Position numbers and translations under genes: made by a program. Below the pieces are notes generated by a model. That model was given only the letters and a program-made list of their open reading frames with translations, searched no databases and was not told where the DNA came from. 64,000 bases of DNA, from NCBI GenBank assembly GCA_965140355.1, contig OZ223194.1:682001-746000 (forward strand), given 5' to 3'. Of this stretch, positions 28,494 to 36,953 are shown piece after piece; the stretch's first letter is position 1; every line of letters begins with the position of its first letter. The stretch is from Acetobacterium sp965140355 (lineage in GTDB: Bacteria > Bacillota > Clostridia > Eubacteriales > Eubacteriaceae).

Positions 28494-28742
28494 AACAAAA
28501 AAAGAACTCCCATCAAGGCATAAAAATACCTTTAACAGAAGTCCTAGAATTTGCTGTAGAACTGTCGTGATCTGATCCACTCTGCGTTGGATCGTCTCTG
28601 TCGATAAAGAATGAGTTCCCGACTTAAACCTTCCGGCAATTACGGTAGCGCATCTGCTTGGGATTTTCACCCATATTTCTCTGTGGTAAAAAGCACTTTA
28701 ATTTCGCTTTTACCAAACCTACTAAAATTTCGGCAGACTTTA
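28494..28742 (-). promoter_or_regulatory. Cobalamin riboswitch 5 with transcription terminator
   Basis: Third near-identical copy of the riboswitch 3/4 type with its own terminator (28494-28546). No intact cobalamin-related gene follows, only the truncated remnant and a small membrane protein. It looks like an orphaned product of duplication. The short stretch to 28857 shows nothing further. Confidence 0.9.
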
Positions 28743-28857
28743 TCATCTAATTGATATTCAATTTACTTGTACCTTAATCTCATTTAAGTTACAATCAGAT
28801 TGTAACATTGTTGTTTTTAAATCACAACCGTTTTTTATATATTTTTATTCGCTATTC

Positions 28858-29730
28858 TTATTCAATATTTTCCACCATAAAGCCATTTTCCCGGCAATAA
28901 GCATCAATCCGGGAACCTTTTTTACACACTACTGTTGTATTCAGGCGGTTAAAAATTCCACTCCCCAATATTTCCGGATCACCTTCAAAAACCGCCCGGT
29001 GCAGATTATCACAGCCATGAAAGGCCCACTTATCAATCTGTTTAACACTTTTAGGGATGGTGATCTCCTGTAATCCCAGACAACGCAGAAAAGCACTTTC
29101 TTCAAGCACTTCCAGTTGATCGTTGAGTTTAAGCGAGGTTAATCCGCTGCGATAAAAGGCTTCTTTCCCAATTCGCTGTAGCTGTTTGGGAAAACCAACC
29201 GTTTTGAGGCCGTTGCAATAACAAAAGCTGCGAAAGGGGATCTCACGGCATTGTTCCGGAATCCTGATTTCCTGCAGGCTCTCGCATTCTATAAAAGCAC
29301 TGTCGCCAATCAACTCAATCTGATCATGAAGGTCAATGGCTTTCATCCCGCGACATTGCTTAAAAGTTTTGCTTTCAATACGTTTAATCTTCGGTGGGAT
29401 GGTTATCGTTTGGAGGCGGCAACAATTATAAAAAGCCCCCTTACCCAATCGTCTCAGTTTTTCTGGCAAGGTGATGGTGTTTAACATCGTACAGCCCCGA
29501 AATGCTTCATCGCCAATATACTCAATATTTTCGGATAAAACAATCCGTTTAACCTTGGTAATGTTTTTAAATGCACCATAACCGATTTTGGTATACGTAT
29601 CATTTACCTCTATTTCTTTTCCTTTAAGTTTTTTTGCATCCTGCTCACTAAAGGTCTGGCGTTTCTCTTCATCATAATCGGCCCGCCATACCTGGGTTTG
29701 TGGCGGACAAGCTACCTGTCTTTGTTTCAA
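28858..29730 (-). CDS. BspA-type leucine-rich repeat protein (LRR_5)
   Basis: About 290 aa, made of some nine LRR_5 repeats of ~23 residues with the pattern I-x-x-x-AF-x-x-C-x-x-L-x-x-I-x-(L/I)-P (IGDEAFRGCTMLNTITLP, and so on). It has no signal peptide or anchor, although BspA-like LRR proteins are often surface exposed, so this one is probably cytoplasmic or a stand-alone repeat module. The start is TTG at 29728-29730 with GGAGTG 8 nt upstream; no ATG is suitable. A clear promoter lies at 29815-29844. It appears to be a monocistronic unit. Function is probably protein-protein interaction; partner unknown. Confidence 0.82.
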   Translation of the reverse strand: MKQRQVACPPQTQVWRADYDEEKRQTFSEQDAKKLKGKEIEVNDTYTKIGYGAFKNITKVKRIVLSENIEYIGDEAFRGCTMLNTITLPEKLRRLGKGAFYNCCRLQTITIPPKIKRIESKTFKQCRGMKAIDLHDQIELIGDSAFIECESLQEIRIPEQCREIPFRSFCYCNGLKTVGFPKQLQRIGKEAFYRSGLTSLKLNDQLEVLEESAFLRCLGLQEITIPKSVKQIDKWAFHGCDNLHRAVFEGDPEILGSGIFNRLNTTVVCKKGSRIDAYCRENGFMVENIE

Positions 29731-29814
29731 CTAATCACTCCTTCCAACTTATTTCCTGGCTAATTATAGTATTCCTATTATACCTGGCCCGCGATTTCTT
29801 TCTCCTAATTCGAT

Positions 29815-29844
29815 ATTATAATATGTAAATTTAAATAAAGTCAA
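29815..29844 (-). promoter_or_regulatory. Promoter of the LRR gene
   Basis: On the minus strand TTGACT (29839-29844), an 18-nt spacer and TATAAT (29815-29820), about 85 nt before the TTG start. The stretch 29845-30082 shows no gene or other feature. Confidence 0.7.
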
Positions 29845-30082
29845 TCATCATATTTTTATTTAAACTTCTTTTCACTGTCGTTCCACTAATTATTAATCTG
29901 TTGCATAAATAATCCGTACTCTCTAGAAACAAGAAAGGGAAGCCTTTTGTTCTACGATAGCTTTTAACTTTTTATCGCGTCTACCATCACTGGCGAAGTA
30001 TTTCTAATCCGATGACGATGGCGATAAAATCACAATTGGCACTGATTTTTCGTCAGTAAGTAACGGCTTTTTTTCAACCATC

Positions 30083-30126
30083 CATAAAAAAATCACAATC
30101 CGAAGCTTTTGATTCGGATTGTGATT
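30083..30126 (-). terminator. Intrinsic terminator after the TIM-barrel gene
   Basis: Perfect 14-bp arms AATCACAATCCGAA/TTCGGATTGTGATT (30091-30104 and 30113-30126), 8-nt loop, followed by T7 on the minus strand. Confidence 0.92.
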
Positions 30127-30139
30127 GAACTATTATTTT

Positions 30140-30922
30140 CTAATTATATTTTTCCGCCAGGCTCTTGCGCACCGCCACGGCAAATTCCAACGGGTCTTTT
30201 TCCCGCCATTGCTCATTGGCGAGCACCTCGTAAGACAAGGTTTTAATCGTTGGCACACTCAAAATTTCGGCCATCACCTGATCCAGCGGAATACGACCTT
30301 CGCCGGGAATCCAATGCCGATCGGCTTCAAAATCATTATCCGACAAATGCAGGGCTTTGATCCGATGCTTGTATTTTTTTAAAATCCGGCCGCAATTTTG
30401 TTCTTCCAGAAAATCATGAGAGCTATCGTAACACATCCCAAACCGGGGGGTGTTGATTTGTTCCAGCAGATACACTAGAAGATGCTGGCGCGAGACATTT
30501 TCCACCGCCAGATCAACACCATATTTCTCGGCAGCGTCGGCCAGCTCCGAGAAAAACGCCAGACCTTTATCCAGATCCGGTTGAAATTCATCGAGGTCAT
30601 TGGTATGCATCACCATCGCCGGAATCGCAAAGGTTTGGCAATCCCTCAGATAATCCTTAAACAGCTGCAGCTTGGGCTGAATCTCAATCCGGGAAGCCGT
30701 CCAGATATCACTATAACCGATAAAGGGGGCATGAATATTGGTAATTCCAAGATTATTCTGATGCACAATCTCCGGGAACAACTCTTTTTTAATTGCCCAG
30801 GGTGCTTCTTCATCCTCCCAGGAAATCATCGCTTCATCAAAACCGGCATCAGCAATAATCTTGATGCGATCCTCAAAATTCATAAAATAACCAAACCAGG
30901 AAAACATACTATAGTTCATCAT
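30140..30922 (-). CDS. Sugar phosphate isomerase/epimerase-like TIM barrel
   Basis: Cytoplasmic AP_endonuc_2/xylose-isomerase-like barrel, about 260 aa. It shows the family landmarks: an acidic residue after early strands (NIHAPF near 62), MVMHTND near 104, DLAVENVS near 139 (metal-ligand Glu), GMCYDSSHD near 166, ALHLSDND near 192 and a late Glu in TLSYEVLA. Metal-dependent sugar isomerisation or epimerisation is the usual activity; substrate unknown. AGGATC lies before a double ATG; the second ATG (30919) has the better spacing. It is flanked by a strong terminator and transcribed alone. It belongs to the same broad fold as the 11527 gene but is not a close copy. Confidence 0.78.
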   Translation of the reverse strand: MMNYSMFSWFGYFMNFEDRIKIIADAGFDEAMISWEDEEAPWAIKKELFPEIVHQNNLGITNIHAPFIGYSDIWTASRIEIQPKLQLFKDYLRDCQTFAIPAMVMHTNDLDEFQPDLDKGLAFFSELADAAEKYGVDLAVENVSRQHLLVYLLEQINTPRFGMCYDSSHDFLEEQNCGRILKKYKHRIKALHLSDNDFEADRHWIPGEGRIPLDQVMAEILSVPTIKTLSYEVLANEQWREKDPLEFAVAVRKSLAEKYN

Positions 30923-31016
30923 GATCCTACTTTCTTATTGATTTTTATAACTGATTGACAACCCGCCGATCCCTTTAATTGATCGGTATTTTTTGCTTTA
31001 CTTTTTAATCGCCGAC

Positions 31017-31045
31017 TAGTCATCTTTTTCAAATTGCGTTATAAT
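31017..31045 (+). promoter_or_regulatory. Promoter of the 246-aa membrane protein gene
   Basis: TAGTCA (31017-31022), 17-nt spacer, perfect TATAAT (31040-31045), 35 nt before the start codon. Confidence 0.6.
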
Positions 31046-31079
31046 AAAAAGTATCAAATTTAATAATTGGAGACTTTCT

Positions 31080-31820
31080 ATGAAAAAACATTACAAAGGC
31101 ATTCTATTAGCTTTAAGTTTTATTACCATCTCGGTAGTCCTTTATTTTATCCACTTTTTCATCTTCCGAGATACTCATCATATCTTTATTTATCTATTGG
31201 GAGATATCGCTTTTTTACCCATTGAGGTTTTATTGGTCTCCGTGATTTTTCATAAAATTATTGAAGATAAAGATAAAAAAGAACGTTTCAAGAAAATTAA
31301 CATGGTTCTAGGCGTCTACTTTACCGAAGCTGGGGTCGAATTAATGCAATTTTTTTCCAAAGCCGATAATCATCTCCAAGACTTTCAGGATTCGCTGTTA
31401 ATTAAGCCCCAATGGACTAGCAAAGATTATAAAAAAGCTATTAAATACATCAATGGACTCAAACATCATTTACAGTTCAACGGACCTTGCTTAATCTCAC
31501 TTTCCGAATTCCTCACCTCAAAACGCGAACTTTTTTTGAAACTCCTGGAAAATCCAATTCTCGTTGAACACGAAACCTTTACCGACCTCATTATGGCCTT
31601 GACCCATGCCGAACAGGAACTCTCCAGCCGCAAAGATCTGAGTGCTCTTCAGGACAATGATTACCAACATTTGATGAACGACATTGAACGCGCCTATCAT
31701 CTGCTGTTACTGGAATGGCTGATCTATATGATGCATCTGCAAAAGGCCTATCCATTTCTATATTCCTTTTATCTGCGCACCAATCCCTACGATCCCCACG
31801 CTACGGTGGAAATTCAATAA
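31080..31820 (+). CDS. Membrane protein of unknown function, two N-terminal helices
   Basis: 246 aa, with two hydrophobic segments (about 8-28 and 36-58) and then a long mostly helical cytoplasmic part rich in Leu, Glu, Lys and His (for example ITDK-like EDKDKKERFKK near 65). I do not recognise a family motif. GGAGA lies 7 nt before the ATG, and a good promoter precedes it. It stands alone, the only plus-strand gene between two minus-strand operons. The soluble part has no obvious enzyme motif, so a sensor or scaffold role is possible but unsupported. Confidence 0.75.
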   Translation: MKKHYKGILLALSFITISVVLYFIHFFIFRDTHHIFIYLLGDIAFLPIEVLLVSVIFHKIIEDKDKKERFKKINMVLGVYFTEAGVELMQFFSKADNHLQDFQDSLLIKPQWTSKDYKKAIKYINGLKHHLQFNGPCLISLSEFLTSKRELFLKLLENPILVEHETFTDLIMALTHAEQELSSRKDLSALQDNDYQHLMNDIERAYHLLLLEWLIYMMHLQKAYPFLYSFYLRTNPYDPHATVEIQ

Positions 31821-31909
31821 AATAACGCAATACCGATAATTATTAATCAGCTTGTTTGCATCGAGGCGAACAGGCGATTAATAATTGGTCGGTACGGGAT
31901 TCCCTTTTT

Positions 31910-32878
31910 CTACTCGCTAAGGGTTTCGACTGACTCGATGGTGTATTTCTGTTTGCTGAAAACCAGTTCCATCAGCATCGACAAATATTTGATGATCACC
32001 GCCAGAATTACAAAAACTCCAAAAAAGCCAAAGACGATCACCAACATCATCGAGGTATAACCGGAAACCACATCTTCAAAAACATAACTGAATAACGTAT
32101 AAATGCCAATTCCAAAGGTGGCAATCATCATAAAAACGGCGGCCAGAATCGTCATCTTGTAAGCCACGTTAGTAAATAAAATCAAGGAATCCGCCGCCAT
32201 TTCCTTACGTTGATAGCGGGTTTCTTTACCATAAGCCTTCAGGCAGGATAAATCATTATTGTAAACAATGGTTGCAATCTTTAAACCACAGTTGGCATAA
32301 ACAGCCTTTCGGTATGGAATCGTCCGGCTGACCGAGTGCACCCGGTTAATGGCTCGCCTTGATAAAATCCGAAAATTTTCGGTCCGCAACGGATGAGGAT
32401 TGTGTGAATAACGGTTAAAAACACGATAAAACAGGCGCGAGCTTTTATGTCCGCATTTTTTCGGGGCCGCATTAACAATATCAAAACCGGACAAACAGCG
32501 ATTGTAGACCTCCATCATCAGATCGGCTCCATAATCCATCACCAGATTATCAAATTCAAACACAAAATCGCCGATTGATAAATCAATGCCGGCATTCATC
32601 GACAGTTCCACACCCTGATAAAAGCTCATATTAACGACGTTGATCACCGTTCCGGTAATCGTTTTTCCAATTTCCCGAATCACGGCTAAGCTATTATCAT
32701 CAGAAGCATCATTGACACAAATAATCTGATAATTTTCGAAATTTGTTCGTAACACTGTATTAATTTTCTGTAGAAATTCGCCAATCCGTTCTTCATCATT
32801 ATAGACGTAAATCACCGCTGAAACAAAATTCTTTTCTTTGTCAAACGCGATCGATTGATTCGTTCGTTTTTCAGTCAT
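31910..32878 (-). CDS. Family 2 glycosyltransferase with C-terminal membrane helices
   Basis: 322 aa. An N-terminal GT-A domain of GT2 type (about 15-225) has VIYVYNDEERI and NDASDDNS near 56-63. The usual DxD position reads FEFDNLVMD, a weak version. Two long C-terminal hydrophobic segments (about 237-260 and 272-298) are as in dolichol/undecaprenyl-phosphate glycosyltransferases of the DPM1/GtrB kind. It would transfer a sugar from a nucleotide donor to a lipid carrier at the membrane. Last gene of the mtnP-mtnA operon; its ATG overlaps the end of the oxidoreductase gene by 8 bp. Donor sugar unknown, perhaps the amino sugar made by the neighbouring aminotransferase. Confidence 0.8.
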   Translation of the reverse strand: MTEKRTNQSIAFDKEKNFVSAVIYVYNDEERIGEFLQKINTVLRTNFENYQIICVNDASDDNSLAVIREIGKTITGTVINVVNMSFYQGVELSMNAGIDLSIGDFVFEFDNLVMDYGADLMMEVYNRCLSGFDIVNAAPKKCGHKSSRLFYRVFNRYSHNPHPLRTENFRILSRRAINRVHSVSRTIPYRKAVYANCGLKIATIVYNNDLSCLKAYGKETRYQRKEMAADSLILFTNVAYKMTILAAVFMMIATFGIGIYTLFSYVFEDVVSGYTSMMLVIVFGFFGVFVILAVIIKYLSMLMELVFSKQKYTIESVETLSE

Positions 32879-33995
32879 TTTTCAACACCTCATCCAAATC
32901 ATAAACTGTATTGATTTTCCCCGATAAAACCGAAACAAAAGTCGGATTTTCGCTGGCCTTGCGAACCACAGTTGGCCGTGAATCGTCAATCTCTGACGCC
33001 TTTAAAATCGGCTTCATCGAAAACAGCGACCCGGCATAGGAAAAACTGTAATCGACTTTTAAATATTTCTCTGCCATTGTCGACATATAAGGCCAGGCCG
33101 ATTGTGGTCTAACCTGACAGTCATTACAATTTCCCAATTGCTGAGGACTGCAATACCCCTCGCTTTTTTCCTGACACTTAAAGCGCGGCAAACTGTCAAA
33201 CGAAGACATATGGGGCGTAAAGGCGACCGCGGTCAACGAATGATAGCCGGTCTTGCCAAAAGGCATGACCGAAAAAAAAGGCCCGTCCATCACTGTAATG
33301 CCGACATCCAGCAACTGCTGTTGGGGTTTACAAAGAATAATTTCACACAGCTCATATTTTATTTTAAAGGGTTCAATTCCCGCTAAATCAAGAATCTGAT
33401 TGGTTGAACCATAGGTCGCATTCAACAGAAAACCCGTCTCAAACGTTTCACCATTTTCCAGAATCACGGCAAAATGCTTGCCTTGCTTTTCAATCGCCTG
33501 AATCCGAACCCCGTATTTCATTTCTACGTTTATTTTTCTTTTAAGTTCATCAACAAAATAATGGCCCAAAATACCGGCGTCATAGGTATATTCACGGGTT
33601 CGATAAGCCCCATCGCAAAGGCCTTTATTAAAATATTTCTCCGGCACAAGTTCTTCGCAGGGAATATCCGCAGCTTTGCAAAATTTCGTAAACTGTTCCC
33701 GATTCGTCCAGCTAAAACTGTCACTGGTGGCATAAATCTGATCAAACTCCTGATGAATACAAAAATCATAATCCTTCACAAAGCGATTAAAATAATGAGC
33801 CGATTTAATCGCCGTCGCATAAGACCGGGGATAATGATAGCCCATATGAACACGGGCCTGATTGATATAGGTCGCCCGTTGAAAAGGCGATTCTTCCCAT
33901 TCCAGAACCAACACCCGTTCGCCTCGATCCCCGCAGGTTTTGGCGGCGTAAAGGCCATACAGACCAGCGCCAATAATAATTTTGTCCCAGATCAT
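32871..33995 (-). CDS. FAD-dependent oxidoreductase of the DAO/amine-oxidase fold
   Basis: About 374 aa from the ATG at 33995, chosen because GGAG lies 9 nt upstream and the Rossmann motif then begins at once (IIGAGLYGLYAA, residues 5-16, followed by ERVLVLEWE). It probably binds FAD. A regular cysteine cluster CX7CX7CX2C at about 286-306 (KCQEKSEGYC, NCNDC) is unusual for this family and could hold zinc or an Fe-S centre. Located between a sugar aminotransferase and a membrane glycosyltransferase. Oxidation of a sugar or a lipid-linked intermediate is a plausible role but unproven. Confidence 0.75.
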   Translation of the reverse strand: MIWDKIIIGAGLYGLYAAKTCGDRGERVLVLEWEESPFQRATYINQARVHMGYHYPRSYATAIKSAHYFNRFVKDYDFCIHQEFDQIYATSDSFSWTNREQFTKFCKAADIPCEELVPEKYFNKGLCDGAYRTREYTYDAGILGHYFVDELKRKINVEMKYGVRIQAIEKQGKHFAVILENGETFETGFLLNATYGSTNQILDLAGIEPFKIKYELCEIILCKPQQQLLDVGITVMDGPFFSVMPFGKTGYHSLTAVAFTPHMSSFDSLPRFKCQEKSEGYCSPQQLGNCNDCQVRPQSAWPYMSTMAEKYLKVDYSFSYAGSLFSMKPILKASEIDDSRPTVVRKASENPTFVSVLSGKINTVYDLDEVLKND

Positions 33996-33996
33996 C

Positions 33997-35109
33997 TTAA
34001 TGCTCCATAACCTTTGGCACAAAGGCATTAATGGCCGCCACTACAAAATCGATTTCGGCTTCGGTCATCCCGTAAAACAAAGGCAGCGAAAGCACTTCAT
34101 CGGCCAGTTTTTCAGTGATCGCCAAACTGCCTTTTTTCAGATTAAGATATGCATAGGCTTCGGACAAATGCGGCGGAATCGGATAATGAATAATACTGCC
34201 GATCCCTTGCGCTTCCAGATAGTCTTTTAATTCATCCCGATCGGGGGTGGTGATCACGAACTGATGCCAAACGGGAGTTGATTCGGCCCGGACCTTGGGC
34301 AACTGAATGACGGGATTAGCAATTTTTTTTAGATACTGCTGACAGACCCGATTGCGATCGGCATTTAACTGATCGAGATAGTTCAGTTTAACATTAAGCA
34401 ACCCGGCCTGAAGTTCATCCAGCCGGGAATTGGTTCCCACCACCTGATTATAATAACGTTTTTCACTGCCATAAAAGCGATACATCCGAAAAGCTTTGTC
34501 GAGTTCGGTACTGTTTGTCGTCACCGCCCCGCCATCGCCAAAGGCCCCCAGATTTTTAGACGGATAAAAACTGAAACAACCAATATCGCCAAAAGAACCG
34601 GTAACCTGACCCTGATAGGTTGCCCCGTGGCTTTGGGCACAATCTTCGACCAGATAAAGCTGGTGTTTCTTGGCAATAGCAACGATTTTATCCATTTCGC
34701 AACTTTGCCCATATAAATGAACCACCAGGATTGCCTTGGTTTTCGCGGTAATCTTTGCTTCAATTTTGTCGGCATCAATGCTATGGTATTGATCCGGTTC
34801 GACAAAAACCGGCGTCGCATCATTTATCGTAATCCCCATAACACTGGCGATATAGGTGTTGGCCTGAACAATGACCTCATCCCCGGCCCCAATCCCTAAC
34901 ACCCGAAAAGAAAGCCAGAGCGCATCTAAACAGTTCCCCAGACCGACACAATAATTCGTGCCGATATAGTTGGCGAAATCCCGTTCAAAGGTTTTTACCT
35001 CATTTCCCAAAACGTAACTGCCACTTCTTAGAATTTCCAATGCTTTCGTTTCATACTCTTGCTGGTGTTCCTGATAATGTCGTAATAAATTATTTGCTGG
35101 TACCTTCAT
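33997..35109 (-). CDS. DegT/DnrJ/EryC1/StrS sugar aminotransferase
   Basis: PLP-dependent aminotransferase of 370 aa from the ATG at 35109 (GGAGG 4-5 nt upstream; the longer frame has no site). Family landmarks: GLGNCLDALWLSFRVLG near 57, VEDCAQSHGA near 157 (Asp for the PLP pyridine nitrogen), SFYPSKNLGAFGDGGA near 182 with the PLP-binding Lys, and TNSRLDELQAG near 227. It resembles FdtB/QdtB-type enzymes that aminate nucleotide-linked 3-keto-6-deoxyhexoses, so a nucleotide-activated amino sugar is the expected product. It sits 70 bp after a glycosyltransferase gene and is followed at 1 bp by the oxidoreductase. Confidence 0.88.
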   Translation of the reverse strand: MKVPANNLLRHYQEHQQEYETKALEILRSGSYVLGNEVKTFERDFANYIGTNYCVGLGNCLDALWLSFRVLGIGAGDEVIVQANTYIASVMGITINDATPVFVEPDQYHSIDADKIEAKITAKTKAILVVHLYGQSCEMDKIVAIAKKHQLYLVEDCAQSHGATYQGQVTGSFGDIGCFSFYPSKNLGAFGDGGAVTTNSTELDKAFRMYRFYGSEKRYYNQVVGTNSRLDELQAGLLNVKLNYLDQLNADRNRVCQQYLKKIANPVIQLPKVRAESTPVWHQFVITTPDRDELKDYLEAQGIGSIIHYPIPPHLSEAYAYLNLKKGSLAITEKLADEVLSLPLFYGMTEAEIDFVVAAINAFVPKVMEH

Positions 35110-35179
35110 CTTGCCTCCTGTTGAGCCGGGCTTCGTTCGATTTAGAGGACTCGCCCCCGCAACCAACTAAATTATAATT

Positions 35180-35917
35180 CTAATCGTTTCTTGCCGCCCG
35201 ATCTTCTTTTACAAATTCCGACTTCAATAATTTTATTCGTTTAAGATAGGATACCACAGTTTTCACCACTTTTACCTTAGTATCATAGTCATCTTTCCAA
35301 ATAACCGGCAGATCATAAACTTTTATCCCTTTTCGTTCCGCCCGCAGCAATAGCTCAACGCAATAAAACCAGCCATTATCCTGGCTGGAAGCGCTGATTA
35401 ACTGATCAAAGGTTTCTTTTCGGTAAAAATCAAAACCGCAGAGAGCATCGCTGAAGTGATTTTTAAACACCACATGTAACAAGCCATTAAGCCCCCGTGA
35501 AGTAAATTCTCTTGATGGTTTGCGGCCCACCACCCGCGAATTTTTCATCAACCGTGAGCCTTTAATTATTTGGACTTCGGGCTGATTTTCAAAAATCGCT
35601 TTAACATCGCGCAAATGATCGATTTTTGTCGATAAGTCAATATCCATATAACCGATGATTTCACAACTATTGTCCGCCGCACCGGTTCGCAACGCTACAC
35701 CAACCCCACGTTCTGGGGTTTTTAGATAATGTACGGACTGATGTTTTTCACATAAACGCCGGCTGATCGCTTCGGTTGCGTCGGTGGAACCATTATCGAT
35801 GATGGTTAACTGATAATCAAAGAGGTTATTTTTTTTAAGAAAAATCAGCGTTTTTAAAATACCTTTTTCCAGTCGCCGTTCTTCATCGAGAACAGGAAAT
35901 AATATATTTACTTTCAT
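35180..35917 (-). CDS. Family 2 glycosyltransferase, dolichyl-phosphate type
   Basis: 245 aa, soluble GT-A domain: ILFPVLDEERRLEKGI at the start, IIDNGSTDAT near 40, and a canonical metal-binding DIDLST near 92. The region CGFDFYRKE near 161 and GWFYCVELLLRAERKG near 181 match polyprenyl-phosphate glycosyltransferases. No membrane helix is seen, unlike the partner at 31910. The ATG overlaps the mtnA stop by 4 bp (ATGA), which ties sugar transfer directly to the methylthioadenosine salvage genes. Confidence 0.85.
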   Translation of the reverse strand: MKVNILFPVLDEERRLEKGILKTLIFLKKNNLFDYQLTIIDNGSTDATEAISRRLCEKHQSVHYLKTPERGVGVALRTGAADNSCEIIGYMDIDLSTKIDHLRDVKAIFENQPEVQIIKGSRLMKNSRVVGRKPSREFTSRGLNGLLHVVFKNHFSDALCGFDFYRKETFDQLISASSQDNGWFYCVELLLRAERKGIKVYDLPVIWKDDYDTKVKVVKTVVSYLKRIKLLKSEFVKEDRAARND

Positions 35918-36951
35918 TTTTCGTCCTTTAATTTGGGAATATTGATATCATAAGGCGGATAAACCACCCCTTTTTCGGTAATGATCGCCGTGATGTTCTG
36001 ATGCGGAGTTACATCAAAAGCCGGGTTTTCCATCGCGACCCCATCAGGAGCAATTTGAATCCCACCAATATGACTGATTTCGCGACAGTCCCGTTCTTCA
36101 ATCACAATCTCATCGCCGGATTTCATCGCAAAATCAATCGTTGAGGTCGGGGCTGCCACATACATGGGAATTCCGTGAGCTTTAGCCAGAACCGCAACCG
36201 AATACGTCCCAATTTTATTGGCCACATCACCATTAGAAGCAATCCGATCGGCACCAACCACCACCCCATCAATTTTCCCCTGTTTCATCATCCAGCCGGC
36301 CATATTATCGGTAATTAAAGTTACCGGGATACCATCGGCCTGGAGTTCATAGGCGGTCAATCGCGCCCCTTGTAAAAAAGGTCGGGTTTCATCGGCATAA
36401 ACGGAAATATTTTTACCCGCTTCGTGCGCTGCCCGAATTACCCCCAGGGCCGTCCCATAATCGGCTGTCGCCAAAGCCCCGGCATTACAATGGGTTAAGA
36501 TCGTATCACCGTAATGGATTAATTCGGCGCCGTGTTTTCCCATATCCCGACACATCTGAATATCTTCACTACAGATGGCATCGGCTTCGTCTTTAAGTAT
36601 TTCCACAATCCTTGTCGGATCTTTGTCTTTATTGGCTTCGATCACGGCTTCCATACGCTTAATCGCCCAGAATAGATTAACCGCCGTCGGCCTGGTTGAT
36701 GCTAATAAAGCACAAACTTCTTTCATTTTATCATAAAAAATATCTTTTGGTTCATCTTTATACTCTAATGCCCCAAAATAAACACCGTAACCAGCCGTTA
36801 CGCCGATCGCCGGTGCGCCTCGAACAATCATATCGGTAATGGCCGTCGCAATTTCCCGATAATCAGTATACGAATGAATAATAAACGCGGTTGGGAGCTT
36901 CGTCTGATCAATCAGCTTCAGCTCTCCATTTTCATAATAAACTGGTTTCAA
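35914..36951 (-). CDS. mtnA: Methylthioribose-1-phosphate isomerase
   Basis: Converts S-methyl-5-thioribose 1-phosphate to the ribulose 1-phosphate form, step two of methylthioadenosine recycling. 345 aa, full length. Diagnostic motifs: RGAPAIGVTAGYG near 45, THCNAGALAT near 153, ETRPFLQGARLTAYEL near 189, VGADRIASNGDVANKIGTY near 231 (catalytic Asp) and a C-terminal NPAFDVTPHQNITAIITEKG. The start is TTG at 36949-36951, with GGAGG supplied by the last codons of mtnP; the genes are 2 bp apart, so they are tightly coupled. In anaerobes without the full aerobic Met salvage path, this pair often feeds an aldolase shunt; no such gene is in the window. Confidence 0.95.
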   Translation of the reverse strand: MKPVYYENGELKLIDQTKLPTAFIIHSYTDYREIATAITDMIVRGAPAIGVTAGYGVYFGALEYKDEPKDIFYDKMKEVCALLASTRPTAVNLFWAIKRMEAVIEANKDKDPTRIVEILKDEADAICSEDIQMCRDMGKHGAELIHYGDTILTHCNAGALATADYGTALGVIRAAHEAGKNISVYADETRPFLQGARLTAYELQADGIPVTLITDNMAGWMMKQGKIDGVVVGADRIASNGDVANKIGTYSVAVLAKAHGIPMYVAAPTSTIDFAMKSGDEIVIEERDCREISHIGGIQIAPDGVAMENPAFDVTPHQNITAIITEKGVVYPPYDINIPKLKDEK

Positions 36952-36953
36952 AC

